NCBI RefSeq assembly: GCF_010389155.1
Contig: NC_057763.1
Span: 7,998,649-8,062,648 of the forward strand
Origin: Erigeron canadensis
Taxonomy: Eukaryota; Streptophyta; Magnoliopsida; Asterales; Asteraceae
Direction of reading: 5' to 3'
Length of the DNA: 64,000 bases
The notes under the pieces are model-generated. The model searched no databases, was not told the origin of the DNA, and saw nothing but the letters and a program-made list of their open reading frames with translations. Shown here piece after piece: positions 33,187 to 45,800 of the stretch; position 1 is the stretch's first letter; the number at the start of each line of letters is the position of its first letter. The translations under genes were made by a program, and so were the position numbers.

Positions 33187-33480
33187 TTTCAATCTTGAGT
33201 CAAGATTGACGAGCTTTCGCTCTTCTTCAGTCTACTGGACTTCTGGCTTAACCAGATCAGTCACAATTTCAGGAGCATCAGGTGTAGCACCTGGTATCCT
33301 TTGAACATACATGGGTATGTAAGGACCTTCATTTAAGATGGTCATAAGATATGGTTCTACACCCACTATGTGTAGTAACATTCGTTCCTTCCATGAGCCA
33401 AAGTCTTTTGGCTTAAATTTTGGAGGAATAGAGACGTAACCAAAGTCACGCGTGTTAACCAGAGTGGGTACAGACGACAT
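33187..33480 (-). pseudogene. gag: N-terminal part of B's gag
   Basis: It starts MSSVPTLVNTRDFGYVS and matches the start of gag in element 3. A TAG in the line after LVKPEVQ (about 33229-33231) stops the frame; coding-like sequence then continues to the ATGTT duplication at 33186, exactly where the gag C-part begins at 46104. The start lies about 90 bp from the primer site, as in element 3. Confidence 0.85.
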
Positions 33481-33572
33481 CTTTTAAACAAGAAAATTTT
33501 AAGATTTAAATAGTAAAGACAATAATGTAAACACAAGAGGCAAACAGATCTTGTTCCAATAATTTAGGAACA

Positions 33573-33589
33573 ATGGCTCTGATACCACT
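33573..33589 (-). other. Primer-binding site of element B
   Basis: The minus strand reads AGTGGTATCAGAGCCAT next to the LTR end (33590); it matches initiator-methionine tRNA. Confidence 0.85.
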
Positions 33590-34251
33590 TGAAGGTCCTC
33601 GAATGCACTACTTGTGTTTGATTAACTAACTTGTAATATAAATATGAAATAACAAGAATAGAGACGAGAAGTAAAAGAACTTTGTTTAGTTATATGTATT
33701 TCAAACTAAACGATGAAAACATGGATGGTTGTTTAACAACAACAATAAACAGAAAAATATGTTAAGTTTTTGAACACACAAAAACTTAACAAATAACTAA
33801 AGAGAATAAAGTAAAAACTGTGGAACACACCAACAGTTTGGTGGCTTGGTCAAGTGATTCCTTTTATAGGTAGATAAGGAATCACATGACTACCCTAGTA
33901 GATGTTGACACATGAAGGTTGTCAACTATCTATTGGTGGATCATTCAGATCTGCAGAGGTCTCTTTCCTTCATCTTGTTTGTTTCCAAAAACGGTATGAA
34001 AGAGAAACTCCATTGCACAGAAGTAGTACAAGGTCACATGGCTTTATCTTGATCTTTCAACACGTGTCCTTGGGACCATTCTTCTATTCTTCAAATTCCC
34101 GCTCATATTTGTCTTACAAATACTGGACAATGAGTCATTGAACATATCCTTTAGACTTTGAAGATAGATCATGCTTGCAGATGTATGTGCTCGCTGAGAG
34201 CTCGCTGAATGAGTCACTCGCTGAGTCCCTCAGCGAATCCCTGATCCAACA
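33590..34251 (-). repeat. Single LTR of element B
   Basis: On the minus strand it starts TGTTGGATCAGGG and ends GGACCTTCA, 662 bp. A TATA-like CTATAAAAGG lies near 33862-33872. Four CGCTGA/TCAGCG words lie within its first about 70 bases. It has a polypurine tract upstream (34252-34265) and a primer site downstream, so it serves as 3' LTR to one unit and 5' LTR to the next. Confidence 0.85.
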
Positions 34252-34265
34252 ATCTCCCCCTATTC
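34252..34265 (-). other. Polypurine tract of element B
   Basis: The minus strand reads GAATAGGGGGAGAT directly before the LTR start; fragment E has the same tract at 61673-61686. It primes plus-strand synthesis. Confidence 0.8.
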
Positions 34266-34396
34266 ACTGAGGAGACTTAGCTGAATAGAAGGTTTGCAAT
34301 CATAAATATTTGACAAGAGGTCTTTGGTACAATGCTGATTTATATATGACGAACAATTTACAAATACAGCAAAGTAAACAAATTACAAGTATTAAT

Positions 34397-37300
34397 CTAC
34401 TCCCACACGGATTCTTGTTTTGCTTCTATGAACGCCTTGTCTTTTTGTCTCTCGGACTTCATTAGCTCTTGATCGATCAGCTGAATGAATCTTGGATTGT
34501 TTGAAGTCCTTAAGCAATATTTTCTTAATTTAACAAGAAATCCAGAGGGAGCAATGGAGATTTCACTGGTCCTGAAGAAGAGCTCATTACCATGAACATT
34601 TGTAAAGCAAAAACCTCCCAAATCTTCACTGTACAACCCTTCCACGAATAGCAGTCTTGAAGGCATGCGAAGGTTGAGTGATGATTCCTCCCCAATATCA
34701 GATTTTGGCAAAGCTCTAAGCATGGTGGGGAGAGAAAATATAACCTGACCAGAAGCTGTCCTCTTGACACCACTTCTGGGTTTCTGAGGAGGACGAGCAT
34801 ATGGATGTCTGGCAGCGCTGAGCAAGGAGTCTTCAATTTTGTACTTCTTTTCCATCCTCCTTGTCTGCTTGATTTGATCACCAGCCATCTTTAGGAGTGG
34901 ATCAAAGACCGGTGTTTTGTTGTCTTTGATGAGCTTATAGATCTCGATCCACTCAGTGGGCCCAAGGGTGTCGGATTTGACATTTTTAAGAGTAAACATC
35001 CTGGGCACACCTTTCCTCTGAACTTGAAGGTTCATTCCTTGTTGAGTAAGAGTAGGCTTGATCCACATGATCTCTTCTTTTATTTGCCTTACCTCTCTTG
35101 AAGTAAGATAGGCTTGGTGTGCTTCTTCAAGCTTCTTCTCCTTACTCGCAAAGAATTCAAGCTCTTTCCTCTTCAGAGCTTCCAAACCACCAGACTGCTC
35201 GGCTAACCTTTTAGTTTCATCATCAGCACCCTCAAGTTCTTCATTGACAATCAGCTCACTTATCAGTTTCTGAGATAGTTCTTCTTGAACTTTCTTTTTC
35301 CTCAACTCTTCTTGGATGACTATCTCAGTGGGAGTGAGTACAGCAGATGCTTTTAAAGAAGTCTTGGGAAGAGCACCAGACATGAGCTTGTCTTTCTGTG
35401 CAGTTGCTGAGATGGGAACCTTAGGTGGTATGCCTTGAGTTACTGCCGCTGCTTTTCCCTTATCAGCATACTTCTCTACAAGGGCAGCATGAAACTCATT
35501 AGTTGGCTTGAAAGAGGACACATTTATTGGCCTCGCTGGCACAACTTCAGCAGGCTTTGCAATTCCTTCTTCAACTTGCTCCCCCTCAACACTTGCTGCC
35601 TGTACACTATCTTTTGCAGCGAGGGGGACACTTTCAGCAGTTGGGGTCTCCTCATTAACCGCAGTTTTCTCCCCCTTGGAAGTAGCAGGATTACTTGCTA
35701 CTTCCACTTTATCCTTCTTGAGGAGACCCGTCATCTCCTTCATCATTTGTTTGAGGTCAGAGACCTCCTTTTCAAGCTTGCGTTGGCTGCTGATGGATTC
35801 CTCTATCCTTAGCTTATCAGTAGCCGATGAAGAGAAGTTTAAGGAAGATTTGAGAGAGGCTATTTCATTTGTGAGAGTTGAGAGGAAATTGTTTTGACTT
35901 TTTGAAAAGGAGTTGATTGAGTTTTGAAGATGATTGAGATGAGCAGTGAAGAGAATATTTGATTGGGAGAGTTGTTGAAGAGAAGAGAGAAGGGTAGTGC
36001 TTTCAGTGGCCGCTGACTTAGCAATTTGTTCTTTAAGTTTGTTCAGCGAGGCAGAGATAGAGTAGTTTGAGACACTAACCCGATTCATACTTGCATTTAC
36101 AAAGGTTTGATTCTGCTTGAAGAGCCTTTCATTTGATGCAGTGTGTTGCTGCTGGGCCTTAATCATTCTGATAATCACATCTTTCTGCTCAGCCAACCCA
36201 TCATTAAGATTATCACTGCTATGCACCAAGTATTGAAAATTTGTATGCGCTTCTAAATGTACTTGGGCAACCTGATCAACCAACCATGCATACAAGTACC
36301 TATGCCTGTTTCCTTGACTTTGACACACTTGTATTCTTCTTAACAGTTATTGCAATTGATATGTTTTAACATAATCAAGCCCAGGCAAGTCAACTGCAGT
36401 GTACATCCTTTCAGCTTCGTCAAGATCTGGCATCCTTAGAGTTCTTAGAGAGACTGGGTACTTGGAGCAAGGAGTGCCAAAGAAATCTGGATGATGTATA
36501 GGGGGTACTTCCATGATCACTTCATCATCCAATTCTTCCACTTCAACATACACTCCCGGTCTAATGTGTTGATTTTTGCATAGCTCCTTCCTTCTTTGCA
36601 ATTCTTCATTATTAAGCTCAGTCTTAAACTCTCCAAAGTGTCCCACAGGTTCAAAAATTGTTGTGGGCCTTAGAGAATAGGAAGGAGGAGGGGGCATGTC
36701 AGCAAGCATCTCGGGCATCTCTTCATTATTTTGAGGTTCCCCAATCATTATATAACCCATATCACCTTCCAAAAATTCACCTACAACCACTTCTTCTTCA
36801 CTCTCTTCAGCGGCAGCGAGTGTAACTTCTGCTTGAGCATCTTGTGGATCAAACTCGCTGCCATACTCGTCTTCCATTTCCAAGTCTGCAAAAAAGTTAG
36901 TCTCAGTCCCTGCACAAATAGTCTCCGAGACATTCATAGAGTTTGGGGAAAGGGAACCTGGTGTTCCACTAAAGTATCATCAGCCGTAGAGGGTGTTGAC
37001 TCTAGCATCACCTATGATCTGGCTGCTGTCAACGACTCAGAAGGTATTTGAGAAGAAGAGGGAATATTTATTTGGGATGGATTTGGACTTAGACCTCCAG
37101 TGGGTTGGGGTAACGCAATATCTTCACCAACCTCTCCTACAGAAATTTGAGGTGGCTGCTTGCTGCTCCCGTTTAACTCGTCAACAGCCTGTTGGGAGGC
37201 TGCTGATGGGGTGGCTTGGGTACTAGTGTCCTTGGGCGTAGAGGACATCCTAACCTTTGGTTTGCCCTTTGTATTACTCCGCTTTCGTTTTGGGACGACA

Positions 37301-38409
37301 GCGGAGGGTGAAGATTGAATATCTTTAGTTGGGGATGCTGCCTTAGATTTTCTTTTGGCTTGTTTGGAGGCTTTGGAGATCGCTGGGGGGTTTTCCAGCG
37401 AACCAGCCTCCGAAGGCATTTGGGCATCCACAGCGACCGTATCAGCCACTTCATCAGAAAGAAGTGCTACCTCCCAGTCGCTGTCTTTGGGGTATAGAGA
37501 GGAGTTTAAAGAAAATAATACCTCTTTCATGTGAGAGGTGAGCCTTGCAACAAAATGTTCAGCTGGCTGCTTGTATATGTTGTTCCCAACCCTTGCAATT
37601 GGGATTGTTGAAGCGTCCGACAGCGAGTAGGCATCACTGAGAGCTTCCTTGAAGATTACTAAGAATAGTCTAACAAAAGGTACTGTATGTGACTTATTGT
37701 TCATGGAGATCTTGTTCTTCATGTCATTGAAGATCAGCAGCCCAAAGTCAACAAACCTCCCTTCTGCAAGCGCATGAATCATAGGCATAGAAGTAGTGGA
37801 TGCCTGATTGTATGACCCAGAATTTCCACCCATACATTGAATTACATGGGTGAAAAGAACTCTCCAGATCCCTAGAAGATTTTGCTTAAGAGGATTGTTG
37901 GGGATCGTGGAAGGAGGGTTCTTTAGATTATAGTTATACCCAATCGACGGCAGCCATGCTTTCCATTCACTTTCAGTAGCAGGCTCCACAAAGCTATTTT
38001 CATTTGTTTCTTGAGGAAACCCAAGAATTTAGCGAAGGGACGCAGGAGTGATAGTGACAGTTTTCGTTCCTTATCGAACAGTACCCACAATCGACTGGGT
38101 GGACTCATCATAGTTGCATGTCCACCAGAATTCACGAAGAAGATGAACATATATCTTCTCCGGATCTGCCATTATACAAAGACTGGCAGGGGAAGCATGG
38201 ATAAAATCCAACATAGGCTTATATCCTTTTGTACCTTTCGGTACGTCAGATGAGCCGAGATGGTTATTAGGCTTAACAACCATCTCAGAAGTAGAGAAAG
38301 AGATCTTAGAAGATTTTACAATATTGGAAGATGGAGAAAAGGAAGAGGAGTTTAGATAAGATTTTTGAGTGGTGGCGGAAGCAGATGAAGTTTCAGAAGA
38401 TGAAGCCAT
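34397..38409 (-). pseudogene. Extra ORF of element B (about 1,335 codons, decayed)
   Basis: It starts MASSSETSSASATTQ. Visible parts in order: a Ser-rich N-terminus; a conserved segment with LLREFWWTCNYDES and GYNYNLKNPPSTIP; a helical hydrophobic region; two basic clusters (KQAKRKSK near 37344-37370 and PKRKRSNTKGKPK near 37257-37296) like nuclear localisation signals; an acidic segment; a long coiled coil (about 36250-35750); a Lys/Glu-rich helical part; and a C-terminal domain shared with E (SLNLRMPSRLLF ... ELFFRTSEI). No clear signal peptide or membrane helix is seen. Lesions: TAA near 38068 and 38030, TAG near 37009, a frameshift near 36960, and TAA near 36346. SIRE elements carry an 'env-like' gene here; function unknown. 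Confidence 0.7.
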
Positions 38410-38566
38410 TTTGATTTTAGTACAGAGATGTGAAGATGCAAAGAACGGAGGAAGAAGAGATTAAGATTTAGAGGAGATGAACAGTTTTTAAGAGATTTGA
38501 AAGAGAATGAATAGTTGAAAGAAAGCGTGAAAATGAAAGTATGAGTATGAGTTTGTATATATAGGG
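38410..38566 (-). promoter_or_regulatory. Candidate internal promoter and leader of B's extra ORF
   Basis: On the minus strand the TATA box CCTATATATACA (38565-38554) is followed by a CT-rich leader and AAAATGGCTTC at the start codon (38409). The layout matches that of element A (TATA about 136 bp before ATG there, about 150 bp here), although the sequences differ. Confidence 0.5.
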
Positions 38567-39066
38567 TGAGGTGAAGGAAAATGATTGGTCAGAAACGAAA
38601 AGACAAAAGAGAGTTTTTCTCTCTCCTCTTTTTCAACATCTACAGTTATTTTAACAACTGTAAACCTATATATATATACAAAACACTTTGTGAGTAACGT
38701 TTTGAAAAAAGATATTTACAAAATACTTGAGTGTGCGCCGTATGCCTCTGACAAGAACAGACCATCAGAGGCACAGTCACAGTCTCAAGTGGACAGTTGA
38801 CGTACTTGAGTAAAACAAGTGGGTAACCTTTTTTGTAAAAGTGTATAACATGTGGCACAAAAGACTGCCACGTTGCCAACATAGTTACATCCGAAATAGT
38901 GAGTTTCAGATCTAGTCCTATGTTTTATTTAATATGTTTTATTTTATCTAAATAGAACATGTCTCAGCGAACCTATCGATAAGGACATGTTTTATATTAG
39001 ATATCAGCGAGCATATGACACACATAAGGTCGCTGAGATACAATTTTTGGCAAATTGTCAGCCATC
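38567..39066 (-). other. Spacer upstream of B's extra-ORF promoter
   Basis: No coding potential. ACGT-core words occur at about 38698 (AACGTT), 38798 (TGACGT) and 38868 (CACGTT). Three CGCTGA/TCAGCG words lie between 38960 and 39035. Confidence 0.45.
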
Positions 39067-39361
39067 AACGGATTTTAGGAGTCTTTACCAATAACCGTTT
39101 GCTATTGGACTAGATGGAAAGTTTTGGCTTTCCATTGCCTTCATTTTGCTTTTTCCCAAAGCAATAGGGATAAACGGATTTTAGAAGTCTTTACCAATAA
39201 CCGTTTGCTATTGGACTAGATGGAAACTTTTGGCTTTCCATTGCCTTTATTTTGCTTTTTCCCAAAGCAACAGGGATCAACGGATTTTAGAAGTCTTTAC
39301 CAATAACCGTTTGCTACTGGACTAGATGGAAACTTTTGGCTTTCCATTGCCTTTATTTTGT
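39067..39361 (+). repeat. Tandem repeat, 106-bp unit, about 2.8 copies
   Basis: Units start at 39067, 39173 and 39279 with AACGGATTTTAG and are nearly identical. Each contains potential hairpins: CCAATA/TATTGG around a 9-base loop, and ATGGAAAG/CTTTCCAT (perfect in unit 1, 7 bp in the others). It lies between pol and the extra ORF of B. Confidence 0.9.
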
Positions 39362-39422
39362 TTAGCAAGCAAGACAAACTTAAACTTGCTGACTCCATTT
39401 AAGCTTACAAATGATGTGTAAG

Positions 39423-42400
39423 TTAAATAGCTGAGTCACCATTCAACATCCCCAACCTACTGACAAGATCTTTAAATCTCTTTTCATCTAAGGGTTTTGT
39501 GAAGATGTCAGCGAGTTGATCATCAGTGGGAATAAAATAAATTTCAACATCCCCTTTCATGAGATGGTCACGTATGAAATGATACCTAATGTCTATGTGT
39601 TTGGTTTTGGAATGTTGAATAGGATTATGTGTGATGGCAATTGCACTTGTATTGTCACACATAATGGGGATCTTAGTGTAGTCTAAGTCATAGTCAGCGA
39701 GTTGGTGTTTCATCCAGAGGACTTGTGCACAGCAACTCGCTGCCGACACATATTCTGCTTCAGCAGTGGAAATGGACACTGTATGCTGTTTCTTACTAGA
39801 CCAACTAGTTAACCTCCCCCCCAACAGTTGACATCCTCCACTGGTACTCTTACGATCTAACATGCAACCAGCATAGTCAGAATCAGAGTAAGCAACAAGA
39901 TCAAAATTGGACTCCTTGGGATACCAAAGACCTAAGGTCATGGTACCCTTCAGGTATTTGAAGATTCGCTTAACAGCAAGAAGATGAGATTCTCTAGGAG
40001 ATGCTTGATATCGTGCACATAAGCAAGTAGCAAACATGATATCAGGACGACTCGCTGTAAGATACATTAGCGAGCCAATCATCCCACGATAGTGAGTGGG
40101 GTTCACATGCTTACCATCAGGATCAGCATGGAGATTATTGGGAGGAGACATGGGAGTTGGCTTTGGAGAAATATCAGACATATCAAACTTAGCCAACATG
40201 TCTCGAATATACATTTCCTGGTTGATAAAAATACCATCATCGAGCTGACGTATTTGCAAACCAAGAAAGAAGGTTAATTCTCCCATCATACTCATTTCAA
40301 AATGAGATGACATAAGGGAGCTAAACTTTTTGCATAGTTTAGTGCTTGAGGATCCAAAGATAATGTCATCAACATAAATTTGGACATACAGTATATGAGC
40401 ACCTTTTCGAAAGATGAAAAGAGTGCTGTCAATGGATCCTCGCTGAAAGTTGTTCGAGAGGAGAAATTCTGAGAGGGTGTCGTACCAAGCCCTAGGGGCT
40501 TGTTTAAGACCGTATAAAGCCTTATTAAGACGATAGACATGATGTGGCTTGGCTGGATCTTCAAAACCAGGTGGCTTCTCGACATAGACTTCTTCATCGA
40601 GTTTTCCATTTAGGAAGGAACTCTTAACATCCATTTGATAGACCTTGAAGTCACGATAAGCAGCATCTGCCAAAAATAAGCGTATAGCTTCTAATCTGGC
40701 CACTGGAGCAAAGGTTTCATCAAAGTCGACTCCTTCTTCTTGAAGATAACCTTGTACAACTAGCCTCGCCTTGTTGCGTATAACAACACCGTCTTCGTCC
40801 ATTTTATTTCTATATACCCATTTGGGACCAATAGGTTCCTTACCATGTGGTAAGGGAACTAAAAACCAGACGTGTTGTCGTTGAAATTGAGTTAATTCCT
40901 CTTACATGGCAGTAACCCAAGAGGGATCAACCATTGCCTCACCAATATTTTTCGGAGTGATCATTGACAAGAAGTTTACATAAAAGACATGTGTTTCTTG
41001 TCGCTGATCGAGTGACAATACCCTACTGAGGATCACCAATGACTTGGTGAGCGGGGTGACTTGCTGTCCACCTAAGAGAAAGAACACTTGAAGAACCTAG
41101 TTGAGTGACAGCAGAAGATGGAGTGAAGGGGACAGCTGGGAGAGGATTGTATGGAGAAAGGTCGATAGTGACAGTGGGATCAGCGACAGGATGATCAGTT
41201 GAGTCATTTGACTGAGTTGAGTTACCATTGATGTTGGAGTCATCAGCAGACTCCATATCCTCAGCATTTGCTGAGGCATCATGAAACTCATCATCAGCGA
41301 GATCATCAGCATGAACATCCTTAGTCAACGATCTATTGTTAGCTGAGGAGGCCTGGATTGATCTCAAAATAGGCTCAACTGGCTCAATTGAGTAAACGTG
41401 AGCAACAACTTGTTCCTCATCAGAACATACTGATGTATCATGAGATGTCTGCTGAAGACATTCAGGTAAGGTACAAGGTGCATCGGAAAATGAGTCAGCT
41501 TCCTCATTGGAGGGATTAGTGAACTCACTGAATACTTCTTCATAAGAAGAGGATTGTATGTCTTTTAAAGAAGATGAACTTTCATCAAAAGTGACATGAA
41601 TGGATTCATCTACTTTTTGAAGGCGAACATTAAATACCCTAAATGCCTTGCTTATAGATGAGTATCCTACAAAATAACCATCATCCGCTTTGAGATCAAA
41701 CTTACCTAGGTGATCCCTATTATTAAAAATGAATACAGGGCATCCAAACACATGAAAGTATTTGATTTGAGGTTTCTTACCTCTTAAGACTTCATATGCT
41801 GTCTTATCATGTCTTTTGACAATCAGACAGCGATTCTGGGTGTGACAAGCTGTGTTAACAGCCTCAGCCCAAAATTTGTTTGGAAGGGAGGACTCACTGA
41901 GCATTGTTCTAGCTGCCTCGATAAGGGTTCTATTCCTTCTTTCAGAGACACCATTTTGCTCAGGAGTTCTAACAGACTAGAAATTTTGTGAGATCCCTTG
42001 ATCATCACAAAAGGATTTAAGAGTGTGATTTCGAAAATCAGTTCCATGATCACTTCTGAGTTCTTCAACCCTTATGCCATTGAGATTTTCCATTTTCTTA
42101 ATAAATTTTATAATCTCTTCAGCAGCATCACTCTTGGAGTGAAGGAAGATAGTCCAAGTGTACCGCGAATATTCATCCACGATAACTAAGGTGTATTTGC
42201 TACCTCTTAGACTTTGGACATTTACAGGACCAAAGAGGTCCATGTGAAGGAGATGAAAGCATCCTTTGACAGAGTTGGCTTGCTTGGTTTTAAAGGAAGC
42301 TCTATAGCCTTTACCTTTTTCACAAGCACTGCAAAGTCTGTCCTTTTCAAAGGATAGATGAGGAAGACCATGAACCAAGTTTTTCTTAGCTAGTGAGTTT

Positions 42401-42875
42401 ATGGTTTTGAAGTTCACATGCGACATACGCTTGTGCCATAACCAATTTAGTTAAGTAGCTGACTTGGCAAAGAAACAAGTCTCGCTATCAGTTTTGATAG
42501 GAGTGAAGTCAACGAGATATACATCTTGTTTTCTGGGAGCAACCAATACGACTTCCTTGTTGATATTTACAACAGTCCCTTGATGTTTATCAAGAATGAC
42601 TTTGTAGTCAGCGTCACAAAGTTGACTAATGCTTATAAGATTGTGTTTTAATCCATTCACATAGGCAACTTTGGAGAATTTGATTAACCCATTTGAGAGG
42701 AGACCATAACCTTCAGTTTGTCCGGTAGAATTATCACCAAACACCACAGTAGGGCCAGCAACTTCTACGTAGTTATCCAGCAAGGTCTTTGAGCCAGTCA
42801 TGTGTTTTGAACATCCACTGTCCAAATACCACACTCCTTTTCCCAGTGAACCCTACAAGGATAAGACAGAAGGTT
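39423..42875 (-). pseudogene. pol: Pol of element B (several stops, one frameshift)
   Basis: Protease has the canonical WYLDSGCSKHMTG. Integrase shows KRMSHVNFKTINSL, CSACEKGK, HMDLFG, RSDHGTDF and NGVSERRNR. RT shows YVDD (near 40366-40377), and RNase H shows [14 protein letters not shown] and MCDNTSA, ending [13 protein letters not shown]. Stops: TAG just before the protease (near 42849), TAA near 42450, TAG near 41975 and TAA at 40904-40902 (CAA in A). A frameshift lies near 41023-41060. The pol frame overlaps the gag stop in the -1 register. RT and RNase H are open from 40802 to 39423. Confidence 0.85.
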
Positions 42876-45800
42876 TTAGTTTGGTCCACTTTCAAACTCA
42901 CTGACAGGTATGTCAGTAGAATTTAGGATGGGTGCATCAGTGGTCGTGGATGACTTAGTGGAAAGTGTTTCCTCAAGAGTGAAATGGTTTTCTAGGTCAG
43001 CAAGCATATGAGTTCTATCATTCTCATCCGTGGGCATCATATTATTCCCATTTTCTTGAAGAACAACTGAGTTGCTGACAACATTGGGAGCACTAAACTC
43101 AACCAACATTGCTGGTCGTCCCCAGGAATTGGAGATGACACTCTGAGAATGAGGAATCTCAATGTGTTGAGAGGCAATATAGTTAGCAAGATTAGTTTGG
43201 TGAGTTCCAATAGAGTCAATGATAGAACCAGTGTCAATGATGAAAGATTCATTAAGAGGGCTCTCACTAATCCTGGAAGATGAGACAGGGTCGGATAGTG
43301 AGGCACAGGCTGAAGTGTGAGCACTTGTTTGCACAACCACTTCAGGGGCATCTCTTGAGTTACTGCAATCTGTTGCTATATGTCCTTTCATGCCACATAG
43401 ATAGCATTTCCTGTTTGAGGAGTTATTTTGTTGATTGTTGAGAAGGAATTCCTTGAGTTGAGATGACAAGTCATTGACTTGTTGAGCAAGTTCAACAATT
43501 TTGGAGTCTGAAGGGGTTGAAGCCTTTGTCTTTGCCTTGGACTTAGGCTTTGATTTTTGCTTGCGAGAATTCCTTGAGAATGGAGGAGGACCCAAGAGAG
43601 ATCGACCAGTGGGGTCATCTAGACGAGGAGTGGAAGAGGAGGCCACTTGTGAGCCTTTTAAAACACTCCAGGCTTGTTTCAGATTAGTTTGAGAGGAGGA
43701 AGTCATAGATTGATGAACTCTACTGGGAGTAGTGGACCTAGAAGAACGATTTGGAGTAGCAGCCCTCCCTTACCTGTGAGGGAGATATTCCCCGATAGGA
43801 ATAGAATATTGTGTCTGCTGAGAGGATAGTTGTCCTCTGTTGGGAGTGGAGGATCTCACTTGCTGATGTGACAAGTGTCCCCTTTGTGGAGTTACACTCC
43901 TTACTTGTTGCTGAGGGATATTTCCTCGCTGAGGAGTAACACTCCTCATTCGTTGCTGAGGAATGTTTCCTCGCTGAGGAGTTACATTCCTCATTTGTTG
44001 CTGAGGAACGCACCCTCGCTGAGGAGTGGTTGGTCTGTTGACCGACTGAGGCATCTTACCTCTTTGAGGAGTTGGGTGTCTCAGAATTGACCGAGGTGGA
44101 GATGAATGAGATGCCTGCTGATGGATAACAGGTTTAGCTTAAGACAAGCTTTCATGTTGAAACCTAGCATCTCCAAACCTTACACGTCTCACCATGAGGC
44201 GTTCATGCTGAGATTCCTCAGCATTTAAGACTTTAGAAGGAAAAGAATTAGATGACATTGACTGAGGTTGCTGTTTAGTATGATCAGCTCGCTGAGGCGT
44301 GCTATAGTCATAGGGCACAACAACGGTACTTCTTTTGAAAGTCTTAGCCATATTCAAAGTAAGTGGCTGAGGAGCAATGGACTTGTACCCATCACTTGAA
44401 ATGTCTCCATGAAATGTTTCATTTGGAGAGTATTGAATTTTCCCTTCGTGTGGCATCATGCCAACAATGGGCAAATGGGAAAACATGTTGTTAGAGGATG
44501 AAGATGAGCTAACTATTTTAGCTTCAGAGGAATTTGAAGGGTCGCTGGAAAGAGATTTGGAGGATCCAGCGTCCATTTCAGTGTGGTAATCATTTCCTTT
44601 AACAAAATACCACTTTTTCATTTCCTCAGAAGAAGTAATACCAGATGGAGGAATTGAGATTTCAGGTTTCACATCATCTTTAAACATATCAGCGAGACAG
44701 GCAACGGATTCAAAATCTCCACCTATCACTGCCTGAACTTGTGCAGGGACTTGTTCTTTAAGACATTGATGATGAAACTTAGAAGCTTTTGACCAAGAGG
44801 TCACAATCTTCTTGAGATTGAGGACTTCAAGCTTAAGTTTTTCATTCTCAAGCTGAAGCTTTTGAGTCAGCAACTCATGTGACTGAAGTTCAACATGAAC
44901 ATTCTTTAGTCTGTTGAGTTTTTCAGATTTTCCACTCAATTCAGAACTTACTGAAAGGAGATTTCAGTGTGCTTCAGCACGCAGAGTTTCTACGAACTGA
45001 AGATCACATGATAAGGATTCAAGAATTTTGGTCTTGTCCTCATCAGCAGATGAAAGAAGAGTATGTACCTTTTTGACAGTGACGTTGACCCACTGACTTG
45101 TTGAGACTTGGTCTTTTGTCAGCGCATCACTATCAACCAGAGCCATGAGACACATGGTGTCAACATACTCCTCGTCATCGGAGTCATCTGAATCAGCCCA
45201 ATCATGCTCTTCAGCGACCAGACCTTTGCCTGGTGTTTTGGCTTCTTCAGTTTCAGCCATTTTGGCTTTGAGCTGATAATACTTGTTCCTGTATTCATCA
45301 GTAGATTTAGATGAGTTAGATTTTAGAGCAGCAGGAGTTGGGATAGAAACCCTGCACTCTTTTTGATAGTGGCCTTTTCTGCCATATTTCCAGCATTCTT
45401 CCTGTGATTTATCCACAGGAGGCTTATATGGAGCAACCGACTTACAGTTGTTCCATTTCCTGGAGTACTTCTTTCCAGCGATTAAGGCAAATTCCACAAA
45501 ATCACTGAACATTTGCTGTTTCTCTTCAGCATCAAGCTCTTCAACAAGAGCTTGAAAGGATGCTGGAAGAGAAGAGGTGCTGGCACCAACATTGGGATAG
45601 ATGGGCTCAGTAGAGATGAGAGCAAGAGGGTCAATTAAAGGGTTTGCAGAAGTGCTAGTTGCAGAAGAGGAGCTAGCATGTCTCCTAGATTCTGCAGAGG
45701 CTCTAATGTTTTGAGCCAGGGCTTTCTCTTCAAATTGAAGAGTGCCAAACAATTCCTCAAGATCCAGTTCCTGAATCTTTTTAGTGGTACGGAGGATTTG

